Shown in pieces: positions 1 to 6,570 of a DNA stretch of 33,560 bases. This DNA comes from an uncultured Alistipes sp. GTDB lineage: Bacteria; Bacteroidota; Bacteroidia; Bacteroidales; Rikenellaceae. The translations under genes were made by a program, and so were the position numbers. Under the pieces are notes generated by a model. That model searched no databases. It was given only the letters and a program-made list of their open reading frames with translations, and was not told the origin of the DNA. Position 1 is the stretch's first letter; every line of letters begins with the position of its first letter. The stretch spans positions 1 through 33,560 of the forward strand of contig CASELE010000019.1 in assembly GCA_949288735.1 (NCBI GenBank). The letters are read 5' to 3'.

Positions 1-135
1 TGCCTCGTCGCGCAGAAGAGAGGGCGCGGACGTTCCGCCGTAGGACTCCGTGGCGGCGGGGTCTGCAGCCGGGGCTCCGGCGAAGAGGGCCACGGCGAGG
101 AGGAGCGTCCGTAGCGTATGGATCAGTGCGGTCAT
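1..135 (-). CDS. Exported protein of unknown function, N-terminal part only
   Basis: Only the first 45 codons are inside the window; the gene runs off the left edge. The start ATG is at 135-133. The peptide begins MTALIHTLRTLLLAVALFAG and continues APAADPAATES, a basic/hydrophobic signal peptide with a likely cleavage after one of the Ala-rich positions 22-24. There is no lipobox cysteine in the visible part. The product is therefore probably secreted or periplasmic. A good Bacteroidetes -7 box lies 24 nt upstream of the start. Nothing visible identifies a family. Confidence 0.6.
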   Translation of the reverse strand, partial: MTALIHTLRTLLLAVALFAGAPAADPAATESYGGTSAPSLLRDEA

Positions 136-158
136 CGGTCGCGGGACGGTGTGCGCCG

Positions 159-166
159 CAAAGATA
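159..166 (-). promoter_or_regulatory. -7 promoter box of the leftmost gene
   Basis: Read on the minus strand this is TATCTTTG, a full match to the Bacteroidetes TAnnTTTG -7 element, ending 23 nt before the ATG at 135. No clear TTG is seen at the -33 distance. Confidence 0.55.
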
Positions 167-211
167 GGATTATTTTCCGAAACCGCCTCCGTCGTTGTCC
201 CGTACCTCGCT

Positions 212-227
212 TCCGGCCGGAATGGGG
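212..227. repeat. Left copy of 16-bp direct repeat flanking the CRISPR-Cas locus
   Basis: TCCGGCCGGAATGGGG occurs here and again in the same orientation at 6269-6284. This copy lies just beyond the tracrRNA terminator; the other lies just beyond the array. Identity stops sharply at both ends. It may be a target-site duplication or attachment-site remnant of the whole cassette (inference). Confidence 0.5.
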
Positions 228-234
228 TTGATAC

Positions 235-262
235 AAAAAAAGCTCCACGGAGTACGCGGAGC
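235..262 (-). terminator. Intrinsic terminator of tracrRNA
   Basis: On the minus strand GCTCCGCG and CGTGGAGC form an 8-bp stem (one G-T wobble) around the loop TACTC, followed by seven Ts (241-235). It also forms the last hairpin of the tracrRNA. Confidence 0.85.
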
Positions 263-332
263 AGGGTAGGTTGAAAACCTTCGGCCTATAGCCTTATTGT
301 GGTAAGATGTAGAACTTACGATACAAAAATAA
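235..332 (-). ncRNA. tracrRNA of the type II-C CRISPR system
   Basis: The strand opposite to cas9 carries an anti-repeat at 326-297. The plus strand there matches the array repeat in three blocks: 7 of 7 (297-303), 9 of 9 (306-314) and 7 of 7 (320-326), separated by a 2-nt mismatch and a shortened middle. Reading on along the minus strand, the anti-repeat ends in ACCACAATAAGGC, like the ACAAUAAGGC nexus of Neisseria-type tracrRNAs. Three hairpins follow: GGCT/GGCC with loop ATA (293-283), AGGTT/AACCT with loop TTC (280-268), and a strong terminator (262-242) with seven Ts. The 5' end is not defined by sequence; no convincing TAnnTTTG box was found upstream, so 332 is approximate. It should pair with crRNA repeats, load Cas9 and allow processing. 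Confidence 0.85.
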
Positions 333-373
333 GGAAAAAGACCGGAAAATCCAAGTTTTATCCTTAAATTTAC

Positions 374-397
374 AAAAGTTATAGGACTGAAACTTTT
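374..397 (+). promoter_or_regulatory. Inverted repeat just upstream of the cas9 start
   Basis: AAAAGTT (374-380) and AACTTTT (391-397) form a 7-bp inverted repeat with a 10-nt loop, ending 8 nt before the cas9 ATG. It sits in the AT-rich spacer between divergent cas9 and tracrRNA, so it could be a hairpin in the cas9 leader or a protein operator. A weak TAAATTTA box lies at 365-372; no full promoter could be assigned for cas9. Confidence 0.3.
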
Positions 398-405
398 TCG
401 TTGTC

Positions 406-3400
406 ATGGAGAAGATTCTCGGACTCGACCTGGGTACCAATTCGATCGGCTGGGCAATTGTCCGGCGTGAAGGCACCGGATACGAACTGCTGGACCGTGG
501 CGTGGATATTTTTCAGGAGGGCGTTGTCCGCGGCGAGAGCGGTGAAGAACCGGCCGTTCAGGACAGAACGAATGCCCGGGCGTTGCGTCGCCGCTATTTT
601 CGGCGGCGGCTGCGAAAGATCGCATTGCTGCGGATACTGGTGCGTCATGATTTCTGCCCGCGGTTGTCGGATGAGGAACTGGATCGCTGGCGCAACGAGA
701 AGCGCTACCCGCTCGATGAGGAGTTCCTGTGCTGGCAGCGGACCGACGAGGCGACAGGGAGCAATCCCTATCGGGACCGTTACAGGGCTCTGACGGAGCG
801 TCTCGATCTCGATAAGAGAGAGGATCGCCATGCGCTCGGACGGGCGCTCTACCATCTGGCGCAGCGTCGCGGTTTTCTGAGCAACCGCAAGAATGCGGAA
901 GCCGCGGGCGACGAAGGGGTCGTGAAGACGGGCATCGGAGCCTTGTCGGCCGAGATCGAGGCGGCCGGCTGCCGCTATCTGGGCGAGTACTTTTACGAAC
1001 TCCATCGCCGCGGCGAGAAGGTGCGCACGCGGTATACGGCCCGCAACGAACACTACAGAGCCGAATTCCGTGCCATCTGCGAGCTGCAGCGGCTCTCGCC
1101 GGAGTTGACGGAGCAGTTGGAACATGCCATCTTCTTCCAGCGTCCGTTGAAGTCGCAGAAGGGGTCGGTCGGCCGATGCACCTTCGAACCGACGAAGAGC
1201 CGGTGCTCCGTCTCGCATCCCCGTTTCGAAGAGTTCCGGATGCTGCAATTCATCAACAACATCCGGGTTATGGGGCCGAACGATAGCGCGCTGCGTCCGC
1301 TGACGAGCGGGGAGATCGAGGCGATTCGGCCGCTCTTCTTCCGGAAGAGCAAGCCCTTTTTCGATTTCGAAGATATTGCCAGCAAAATCGCCGGCAAGGG
1401 GAAATACGCCTGCAAGGAGGATCGCACCGAAGCCCCGTACCGCTTCAATTTTGCCCGCAAGGCCACCGTGTCGGGCTGTCCCGTCACTGCCTCGCTCATG
1501 GCCATATTCGGGAACGAGTGGCTGCGGGAATCCCGCAGTCTCTATCTGCTCGGCGAGGGGAAGACCGAGGAGCAGGTGCTGAACGACATATGGCACGCAC
1601 TCTTCTCGTTCGAGGACGAGGAACGGTTGCGGGAGTGGGCCTGCAAAAACCTGCAGCTTACGGAGGAACGGGCCCGGGACTTCGCGGCCATCCGGCTTCC
1701 GCAGGATTATGCCGCCCTGAGCCTGAATGCCATCAACAAGATTCTGCCCTACCTGCGTTGCGGTTATCGGTATGACGAAGCGGTTTTTCTGGCCAATCTG
1801 CGCGCCGCGCTCCCGAAGGAGGTCTATGCAGACGAGGAGCGCCGACATGCCATAGAGCGGGACATCGCCTCGCTGCTGCTCGGCTACAAGCGGAATCCGT
1901 ACGACAGATTCGATTCGAAGGAGCGACGCATCGCCGACTACTTCAGCGACCACGGGCTGGACGCCTCCCGTCTGGATCATCTTTATCATCCCTCGAAAAT
2001 CGCGACCTATCCGGACGCAGCACCCAATGCGGAAGGCATTCTGCAACTCGGTTCGCCGCGCACCTCGGCCATCCGCAACCCGATGGCCATGCGGGCGCTG
2101 TTCCGGCTGCGCGACCTGATAAACACGCTGCTTCGCGAGGAAAAAATCGACCGCGACACGAAGATCCGCATCGAATTCGCCCGCGGGCTCAATGATGCCA
2201 ACCGCCGCGAGGCCATTGAGCAGTACCAGCGCGAACGGGAAAAAGAAAATCAAGAATACGCCGAAAAGATTAGCCGTCAGTATGCTGCAGAGACCGGCCG
2301 TGAAATAACGCCCTCGGACGACGAGGTGCTGAAATACCGGTTGTGGGAGGAGCAGAAGCACGTCTGCCCCTACACCGGCCGGCAAATTCGCATTTCGGAC
2401 TTCATCGGGGCGAATCCGGAATTCGACATCGAGCATACGCTTCCACGTGCCCGCGGCGGCGACGATTCGCAGATGAACAAGACGCTCTGCGAAAGCCGTT
2501 TCAACCGGGAAATAAAGCGGTCGAAGTTGCCGACCGAACTCTCCAACCATGCCGAGATCATGGAGATGATCGAATCGTTCGGATGGCGGAAAGAGGTGGA
2601 AAGTCTGCAAAAGCAGATCGAAGTCCAGGTCCGCAGGAGCAAAGGTGCAGCCACCAAGTCTGAAAAGGATAAGGCCATCCGGCGCCGTCACTACCTGCAG
2701 ATGCAGCTCGACTACTGGCGCGGGAAGTACGAACGTTTCACCATGTCCGAGATTCCCGAAGGTTTCAGCAACCGCCAGGGGGTCGACGTCGGCATCATCG
2801 GCAAATACGCACGGCTCTATCTGAAGAGCGTCTTCGATCGGATCTACACGGTCAAGGGCTCCACGACGGCCGCGTTCCGCAAGATGTGGGGACTGCAGGA
2901 GGAGTATGCCCGCAAGGAGCGCACGAATCATGTCCACCACTGCATCGACGCCATTACGATCGCCTGCATCGGCCGCCGCGAGTACGACCTTTGGGCGCAG
3001 TATGCCGCCGATGAAGAACGATACCGTTATGGCGAGAGCGGCAAACCCCGCTTCGAGAAGCCGTGGCCGACCTTTACCGAAGATGTCAAGGCCGTGGCCG
3101 ACGAACTGCTCGTGGCGCACCACACGCCCGACAACATGGCCAAGCAGACGCGCAAGAGGTTGCGGGTCCGCGGCCGGGTCAGGCTGAATGCCGCCGGGAA
3201 GCCGATCTGTCAGCAGGGCGACACGGCCCGCTGTCGGTTGCATAAGGAGACCTTCTACGGAGCCATCGAACGGGAAGGCGAGATCTGCTATGTCGTGCGC
3301 AAATCGCTCGGACTGCTGGAACGCGACGACGTCAACAAGATTGTCGACGATGCAGTGCGTGCCCGTGTGCAGGAGGCGATCGACGAGGTCGGATTCAAGA

Positions 3401-4080
3401 AGGCGATAAATTCAGACGAGTACACGATCTGGATGAACCGTGAAAAGGGCATCCCCATTCGCAAGGTGCGCATCTTCACGCCTGTCAAACAGCCGATTGC
3501 GCTGAAAAAACAGCGCGATCTCTCCGAAAAGGAGTACAAACGCGATTATCATGTCGCAAACGATGGAAACTATTGCATGGCCGTCTATGAAGGTAAAGAC
3601 AAAAAGGGCAAGCCGAAACGCACCTTTGAACTCGTCAGCAATTTCGAGGCGGCCCGATATTTCAAGGCCAGCGCCGACCGCGAGGCGCGCCCCGATCTGG
3701 TACCGCTGGCCGATGCGAACGGATTTCCGCTGAAATGCGTCTTGAAGACGGGAACCATGGTCCTGTTCTATGAAAATTCGCCGGCGGAACTTTACGACTG
3801 CTCACCCAAGGAGCTGACAAAACGACTCTACAAAGTGACGGGAATGAGTACGTTGACTGTTAAACAAGGAACACATATATATAAATACGGAACTCTTGAT
3901 TTGCGGCATCACCAGGAGGCCCGCCCGGCCAAAGAGCTGAAGGCAAAAAACGGTGAATGGAAGACGGGTGAGGTATATCGGCCGGTGATTACTCTGCTGC
4001 ATACCCAACTCAATGCTTATGTCGAGGGATATGACTTCGAACTGACCGTTACGGGTGAAATACGGTTCAAACACCGGTAG
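406..4080 (+). CDS. cas9: CRISPR-associated endonuclease Cas9, type II-C
   Basis: RNA-guided double-strand DNA endonuclease, 1224 aa, complete. RuvC-I begins at the N terminus (ILGLDLGTNSIGWA, catalytic D8), followed by an arginine-rich bridge helix at about 54-77. The recognition lobe contains the conserved FQRPLKSQKG stretch. RuvC-II has E590 (IRIEFARG). The HNH domain has DIEH with catalytic H677 and supporting N691 and N700. RuvC-III has HHCIDA with H845 and D848. The C-terminal roughly 350 residues form the wedge/PAM-interacting part. All nuclease residues are present, so it should be active. Length and the absence of csn2 and cas4 fit II-C. The start at 406 places RuvC-I at residue 8 as in relatives; no Shine-Dalgarno is present. 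cas1 follows after 4 nt. The 3' end contains an AT-rich patch (3841-3900, 33% GC) unlike the rest. Confidence 0.98.
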   Translation: MEKILGLDLGTNSIGWAIVRREGTGYELLDRGVDIFQEGVVRGESGEEPAVQDRTNARALRRRYFRRRLRKIALLRILVRHDFCPRLSDEELDRWRNEKRYPLDEEFLCWQRTDEATGSNPYRDRYRALTERLDLDKREDRHALGRALYHLAQRRGFLSNRKNAEAAGDEGVVKTGIGALSAEIEAAGCRYLGEYFYELHRRGEKVRTRYTARNEHYRAEFRAICELQRLSPELTEQLEHAIFFQRPLKSQKGSVGRCTFEPTKSRCSVSHPRFEEFRMLQFINNIRVMGPNDSALRPLTSGEIEAIRPLFFRKSKPFFDFEDIASKIAGKGKYACKEDRTEAPYRFNFARKATVSGCPVTASLMAIFGNEWLRESRSLYLLGEGKTEEQVLNDIWHALFSFEDEERLREWACKNLQLTEERARDFAAIRLPQDYAALSLNAINKILPYLRCGYRYDEAVFLANLRAALPKEVYADEERRHAIERDIASLLLGYKRNPYDRFDSKERRIADYFSDHGLDASRLDHLYHPSKIATYPDAAPNAEGILQLGSPRTSAIRNPMAMRALFRLRDLINTLLREEKIDRDTKIRIEFARGLNDANRREAIEQYQREREKENQEYAEKISRQYAAETGREITPSDDEVLKYRLWEEQKHVCPYTGRQIRISDFIGANPEFDIEHTLPRARGGDDSQMNKTLCESRFNREIKRSKLPTELSNHAEIMEMIESFGWRKEVESLQKQIEVQVRRSKGAATKSEKDKAIRRRHYLQMQLDYWRGKYERFTMSEIPEGFSNRQGVDVGIIGKYARLYLKSVFDRIYTVKGSTTAAFRKMWGLQEEYARKERTNHVHHCIDAITIACIGRREYDLWAQYAADEERYRYGESGKPRFEKPWPTFTEDVKAVADELLVAHHTPDNMAKQTRKRLRVRGRVRLNAAGKPICQQGDTARCRLHKETFYGAIEREGEICYVVRKSLGLLERDDVNKIVDDAVRARVQEAIDEVGFKKAINSDEYTIWMNREKGIPIRKVRIFTPVKQPIALKKQRDLSEKEYKRDYHVANDGNYCMAVYEGKDKKGKPKRTFELVSNFEAARYFKASADREARPDLVPLADANGFPLKCVLKTGTMVLFYENSPAELYDCSPKELTKRLYKVTGMSTLTVKQGTHIYKYGTLDLRHHQEARPAKELKAKNGEWKTGEVYRPVITLLHTQLNAYVEGYDFELTVTGEIRFKHR

Positions 4081-4084
4081 AGAC

Positions 4085-4975
4085 ATGTTGAAGCGAGCCC
4101 TTTTCTTCTCGACCCCCTTCTGTCTGAGTCTGCGCGACGGTCAGATGATTATACATACGAAGGAGGCTCCCGACGAGCGGCGCAGCGTGCCGATAGAGGA
4201 TATCGGAGTGGTGGTGCTCGAACACCAGCAGACCACTGTCACGCTGCCTCTGCTGAATGCCCTCTCGGACCACAACGTCGCCGTGGTCTTCTGTGACGGC
4301 AGCCGCATGCCGAACGCCATGCTGCTCAACCTCGACTCCAACCGGACGCAGGGGGAGAACTACCGGGCGCAGGCCGAGGCGGGCGAACCGCTCAAAAAGG
4401 GTCTGTGGAGGCAGATCGTCGAGGCGAAGATCCGCAATCAGGCGGCTCTGCTGCACAAGCTGGGGCGTGACGGAGACAGACTGAAGCCCTGCTATACGAA
4501 CGTGCGCAGCGGCGATGCCGATAACCGCGAAGGAGTGGCGGCCAAAATCTACTGGTCCGAACTCTTCGGCCCGGAATTCGTACGCCGGCGCGAGGGCGGG
4601 GCTCCGAACGGATTGCTCAACTACGGCTATACCATCTTGCGGGCCGCCGTAGCGCGGTCGTTGATGGGGTCGGGTCTGCTGCCCGCCTTCGGGATTTTCC
4701 ACCGCAACCGGTACAACGCCTTTCCGTTGGCCGACGACGTGATGGAGCCCTACCGCCCCTATGTGGACGAGATCGTCCATCGGCTCCATGTTGTGGAGGG
4801 GTGTTCGGAGCTGACGCGCGAGGTGAAGGGTGAGCTGTTGCGCGTGCTCTTCGCCGATACGCGCTTTGCCCGGGTGCAACGTCCGCTCGACGTGGGGCTC
4901 ACCGTCACGACGGCGTCGCTGGCCGGGTGTTTTGCCGGCGACCGGAAGAGAATCGTCTATCCGCTGCTGGAGTAG
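4085..4975 (+). CDS. cas1: CRISPR-associated endonuclease Cas1 (type II)
   Basis: Integrase subunit of the spacer-acquisition complex, 296 aa. The start MLKRALFFSTPFCLSL matches the usual N terminus of type II Cas1; an ATG 30 nt upstream inside cas9 is in frame but adds residues not seen in the family. Metal-binding residues are visible as E159 (YWSELFG), H206 (GIFHRNRYN) and E221 (DDVMEPYRP). It should act as a Cas1-Cas2 complex inserting new spacers at the leader end of the array at 5468, with Cas9 probably helping to choose PAM-flanked protospacers as in other type II systems (inference). It lies 4 nt after cas9 and 2 nt before cas2, so it is co-transcribed. Confidence 0.96.
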   Translation: MLKRALFFSTPFCLSLRDGQMIIHTKEAPDERRSVPIEDIGVVVLEHQQTTVTLPLLNALSDHNVAVVFCDGSRMPNAMLLNLDSNRTQGENYRAQAEAGEPLKKGLWRQIVEAKIRNQAALLHKLGRDGDRLKPCYTNVRSGDADNREGVAAKIYWSELFGPEFVRRREGGAPNGLLNYGYTILRAAVARSLMGSGLLPAFGIFHRNRYNAFPLADDVMEPYRPYVDEIVHRLHVVEGCSELTREVKGELLRVLFADTRFARVQRPLDVGLTVTTASLAGCFAGDRKRIVYPLLE

Positions 4976-4977
4976 AT

Positions 4978-5316
4978 ATGTCCGAAGTACGTCTGAATGC
5001 CTATCGGATCATGTGGCTCTTCGTTTTTTTCGATCTGCCGACCAATACCAAGGCCGAACGGCGTCATGCGGCGCAGTTCCGCAAGGCCCTGGAGAAGGAC
5101 GGCTTCGCCATGATGCAGTACTCGGTCTACGTGCGTCATTGCGCTTCGAAGGAGAACATGCAGACCCATATCAATCGCGTGCGCCGTTCGATGCCGCCGG
5201 CCGGATATACGAGCATCCTGAGCGTGACGGACAAGCAGTACGGCGACATATTGAATTTTTGGGGTAAAAGCGAGCGGGCACGGCCCGAGATACCGCAGCA
5301 ACTCGAATTTTTTTGA
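4978..5316 (+). CDS. cas2: CRISPR-associated protein Cas2
   Basis: Small structural partner of Cas1 in spacer integration, 112 aa. The ATG at 4978 follows the cas1 stop by 2 nt and gives MSEVRLNAYRIMWLFVFFDL, with the conserved aspartate D19 at the end of the first beta strand. Further Cas2 features are FRKALEKDGF, MMQYSVYVR and a C-terminal SILSVTDKQYGDI strand. A longer in-frame start inside cas1 is not supported by the family. It is the last cas gene; the leader and array follow directly, and no csn2 is present. Confidence 0.95.
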   Translation: MSEVRLNAYRIMWLFVFFDLPTNTKAERRHAAQFRKALEKDGFAMMQYSVYVRHCASKENMQTHINRVRRSMPPAGYTSILSVTDKQYGDILNFWGKSERARPEIPQQLEFF

Positions 5317-5324
5317 TATCTTTG
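5317..5324 (+). promoter_or_regulatory. Candidate -7 promoter box of the CRISPR leader
   Basis: TATCTTTG immediately after the cas2 stop codon matches TAnnTTTG exactly and has the orientation required for crRNA transcription. No TTG is present at the -33 distance, so strength is uncertain. Confidence 0.45.
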
Positions 5325-5330
5325 TGAAGA

Positions 5331-5351
5331 GAAACGGGCGTCTGCCGTTTC
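5331..5351 (+). other. Leader hairpin 1
   Basis: GAAACGG (5331-5337) and CCGTTTC (5345-5351) form a perfect 7-bp stem with a 7-nt loop. It would lie at the very start of a transcript from the box at 5317. Confidence 0.5.
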
Positions 5352-5378
5352 AGTTCTTTGAAATGGAAAAATTGCATC

Positions 5379-5430
5379 GAACCGACTTCCCGGAAGAGTC
5401 CGGTTCCGTTTTTTATTGTGTCGGAACCGG
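5379..5430 (+). terminator. Terminator-like hairpin with a competing alternative stem in the CRISPR leader
   Basis: GAACC (5379-5383) with GGTTC (5402-5406), plus inner pairs, makes an imperfect stem of about 10 bp followed by CCG and six Ts (5409-5414), as in an intrinsic terminator. The 3' arm CCGGTTCCG (5400-5408) can instead pair perfectly with CGGAACCGG (5422-5430), a 9-bp stem with the T-run in its loop. The two folds exclude each other. The first may simply end the cas operon; the second would act as an antiterminator (inference). Confidence 0.45.
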
Positions 5431-5467
5431 CGTAACATGTGAACAGTCAGTGGATAACGGCTTTCAG

Positions 5468-6226
5468 GTTGTGGTTTGATGTAGAAAATCAATAAGATAC
5501 AACCGATAGAGGATATATTTATACCTGCGTTTCGTTGTGGTTTGATGTAGAAAATCAATAAGATACAACCACGAGGTGCTGCTCGTCCGAGATGGAGGGT
5601 TGTGGTTTGATGTAGAAAATCAATAAGATACAACCAACTTGGGGACGATTGCCAAGGTGGCAAGTTGTGGTTTGATGTAGAAAATCAATAAGATACAACG
5701 GTGGAAAATGGCACATGGCAATCTTATAGGTTGTGGTTTGATGTAGAAAATCAATAAGATACAACTATTGTCGGCGTACAGAAATTGGAGCTGCGAGTTG
5801 TGGTTTGATGTAGAAAATCAATAAGATACAACACAACTTGAAATCAAAGCCCAAACACACAGTTGTGGTTTGATGTAGAAAATCAATAAGATACAACTAC
5901 ATCCTGGAGCAATGCCATACAATCTGGTTGTGGTTTGATGTAGAAAATCAATAAGATACAACCATTTCACCGCAAGGGATCTCGACCTGGAAGTTGTGGT
6001 TTGATGTAGAAAATCAATAAGATACAACTACAACTTGAAACCAAAGCCCAAACACAAAGTTGTGGTTTGATGTAGAAAATCAATAAGATACAACGGACGA
6101 GAGTGCAGCTCGGCCAAGACCGGGGTTGTGGTTTGATGTAGAAAATCAATAAGATACAACTGGAATTATTTGGGATGTACCTTTTTTCCAGTTGTGGTTT
6201 GATGTAGAAAATCAATAAGATACAAC
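5468..6226 (+). CRISPR. CRISPR array, 12 repeats of 36 bp and 11 spacers
   Basis: All repeats are identical, begin GTTGTGGTTTGATG and end ATAAGATACAAC. They start at 5468, 5534, 5599, 5664, 5730, 5797, 5862, 5927, 5993, 6059, 6125 and 6191. Spacer lengths are 30, 29, 29, 30, 31, 29, 29, 30, 30, 30 and 30 nt. GTTGT and ACAAC at the ends form the short inverted repeat typical of II-C. Complementarity with the tracrRNA anti-repeat shows that crRNAs come from the plus strand, so the leader is the cas2-proximal side. Spacers 6 (5833-5861) and 9 (6029-6058) are almost identical. The final repeat is not degenerate, which suggests a young or recently trimmed array. Confidence 0.99.
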
Positions 6227-6268
6227 GCCGGAACGGTATCGTCCGATAGCTGTTTGATGTGGGTGGCC

Positions 6269-6284
6269 TCCGGCCGGAATGGGG
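6269..6284. repeat. Right copy of 16-bp direct repeat flanking the CRISPR-Cas locus
   Basis: Exact second copy of TCCGGCCGGAATGGGG, 42 bp after the last CRISPR repeat and 20 bp short of the T-run of the tRNA-Arg terminator. See the copy at 212-227. Confidence 0.5.
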
Positions 6285-6304
6285 CGCCGGGAAATGTATG
6301 CAAC

Positions 6305-6331
6305 AAAAAAGAGAGCCCGTATAAGGCTCTC
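6305..6331 (-). terminator. Intrinsic terminator of tRNA-Arg
   Basis: On the minus strand GAGAGCC (6331-6325) and GGCTCTC (6317-6311) form a perfect 7-bp stem around TTATACG, followed by six Ts (6310-6305). It begins 5 nt after the tRNA 3' end. Confidence 0.85.
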
Positions 6332-6336
6332 TTCAG

Positions 6337-6410
6337 TGACACCGACAGGACTCAAACCTGTAACCTTCTGATCCGTAGTCAGATGCTCTATTCAATTAAG
6401 CTACGGTGCC
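6337..6410 (-). tRNA. tRNA-Arg, anticodon ACG
   Basis: A 74-nt cloverleaf decoding CGU (and CGC/CGA if A34 is deaminated). Acceptor GGCACCG pairs with CGGTGTC (one G-T). The D stem is GCTT/GAGC. Anticodon stem TCTGA/TCAGA holds the loop CTACGGA, giving anticodon ACG. T stem ACAGG/CCTGT holds the loop TTTGAGT. Discriminator A is at 6337 and CCA is not encoded. The D loop has GA where GG is usual and the T loop has T at position 56, which looks like an A19-U56 replacement of the normal G19-C56 pair. It has its own promoter and terminator and sits beside the CRISPR cassette, a common place for insertions. Confidence 0.95.
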
Positions 6411-6422
6411 GAATTGCGACTG

Positions 6423-6453
6423 CAAATATATGTCCTTTTGCCGATACGTGCAA
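6423..6453 (-). promoter_or_regulatory. Promoter of tRNA-Arg
   Basis: On the minus strand: TTG (6453-6451), 20 nt, then TATATTTG (6430-6423), a full match to the Bacteroidetes promoter. The box ends 12 nt before the mature tRNA. Confidence 0.75.
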
Positions 6454-6570
6454 ATAATTTCGCAAAAAATTTACATGTTTTTTCGGCCGTTTCGGCTGCG
6501 ACTTTTATGCGTCCCTGCAATATTCTGAACAGTAGAGATGTAGCGTGACGCTCTTTCCCGGCGCAGCGGA

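Noticed and set aside
379..3243. A 954-codon open frame antisense to cas9
   Set aside because: It is a by-product of GC-rich codon usage. The sense frame is a fully recognisable Cas9, and the antisense product has no recognisable domain.
4055..4084. Cas1 start at the upstream in-frame ATG inside cas9
   Set aside because: It adds MKYGSNTGRD, not seen in type II Cas1; the ATG at 4085 gives the family N terminus MLKRALFF.
5317..5467. A csn2 or cas4 gene, or a fourth small cas gene, after cas2
   Set aside because: Only a 151-bp leader lies between cas2 and the array; no coding frame of that kind is present.
5468..6226. Small minus-strand open frames through the array (ILLIFYIKPQ-type repeats)
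   Set aside because: They only reflect translation of the CRISPR repeat and have no start or coding signal.
6252..6260. GTTTGATGT after the last CRISPR repeat, as a degenerate 13th repeat
   Set aside because: Only 9 bases match and the implied spacer would be 19 nt. It may be a remnant but cannot be supported.
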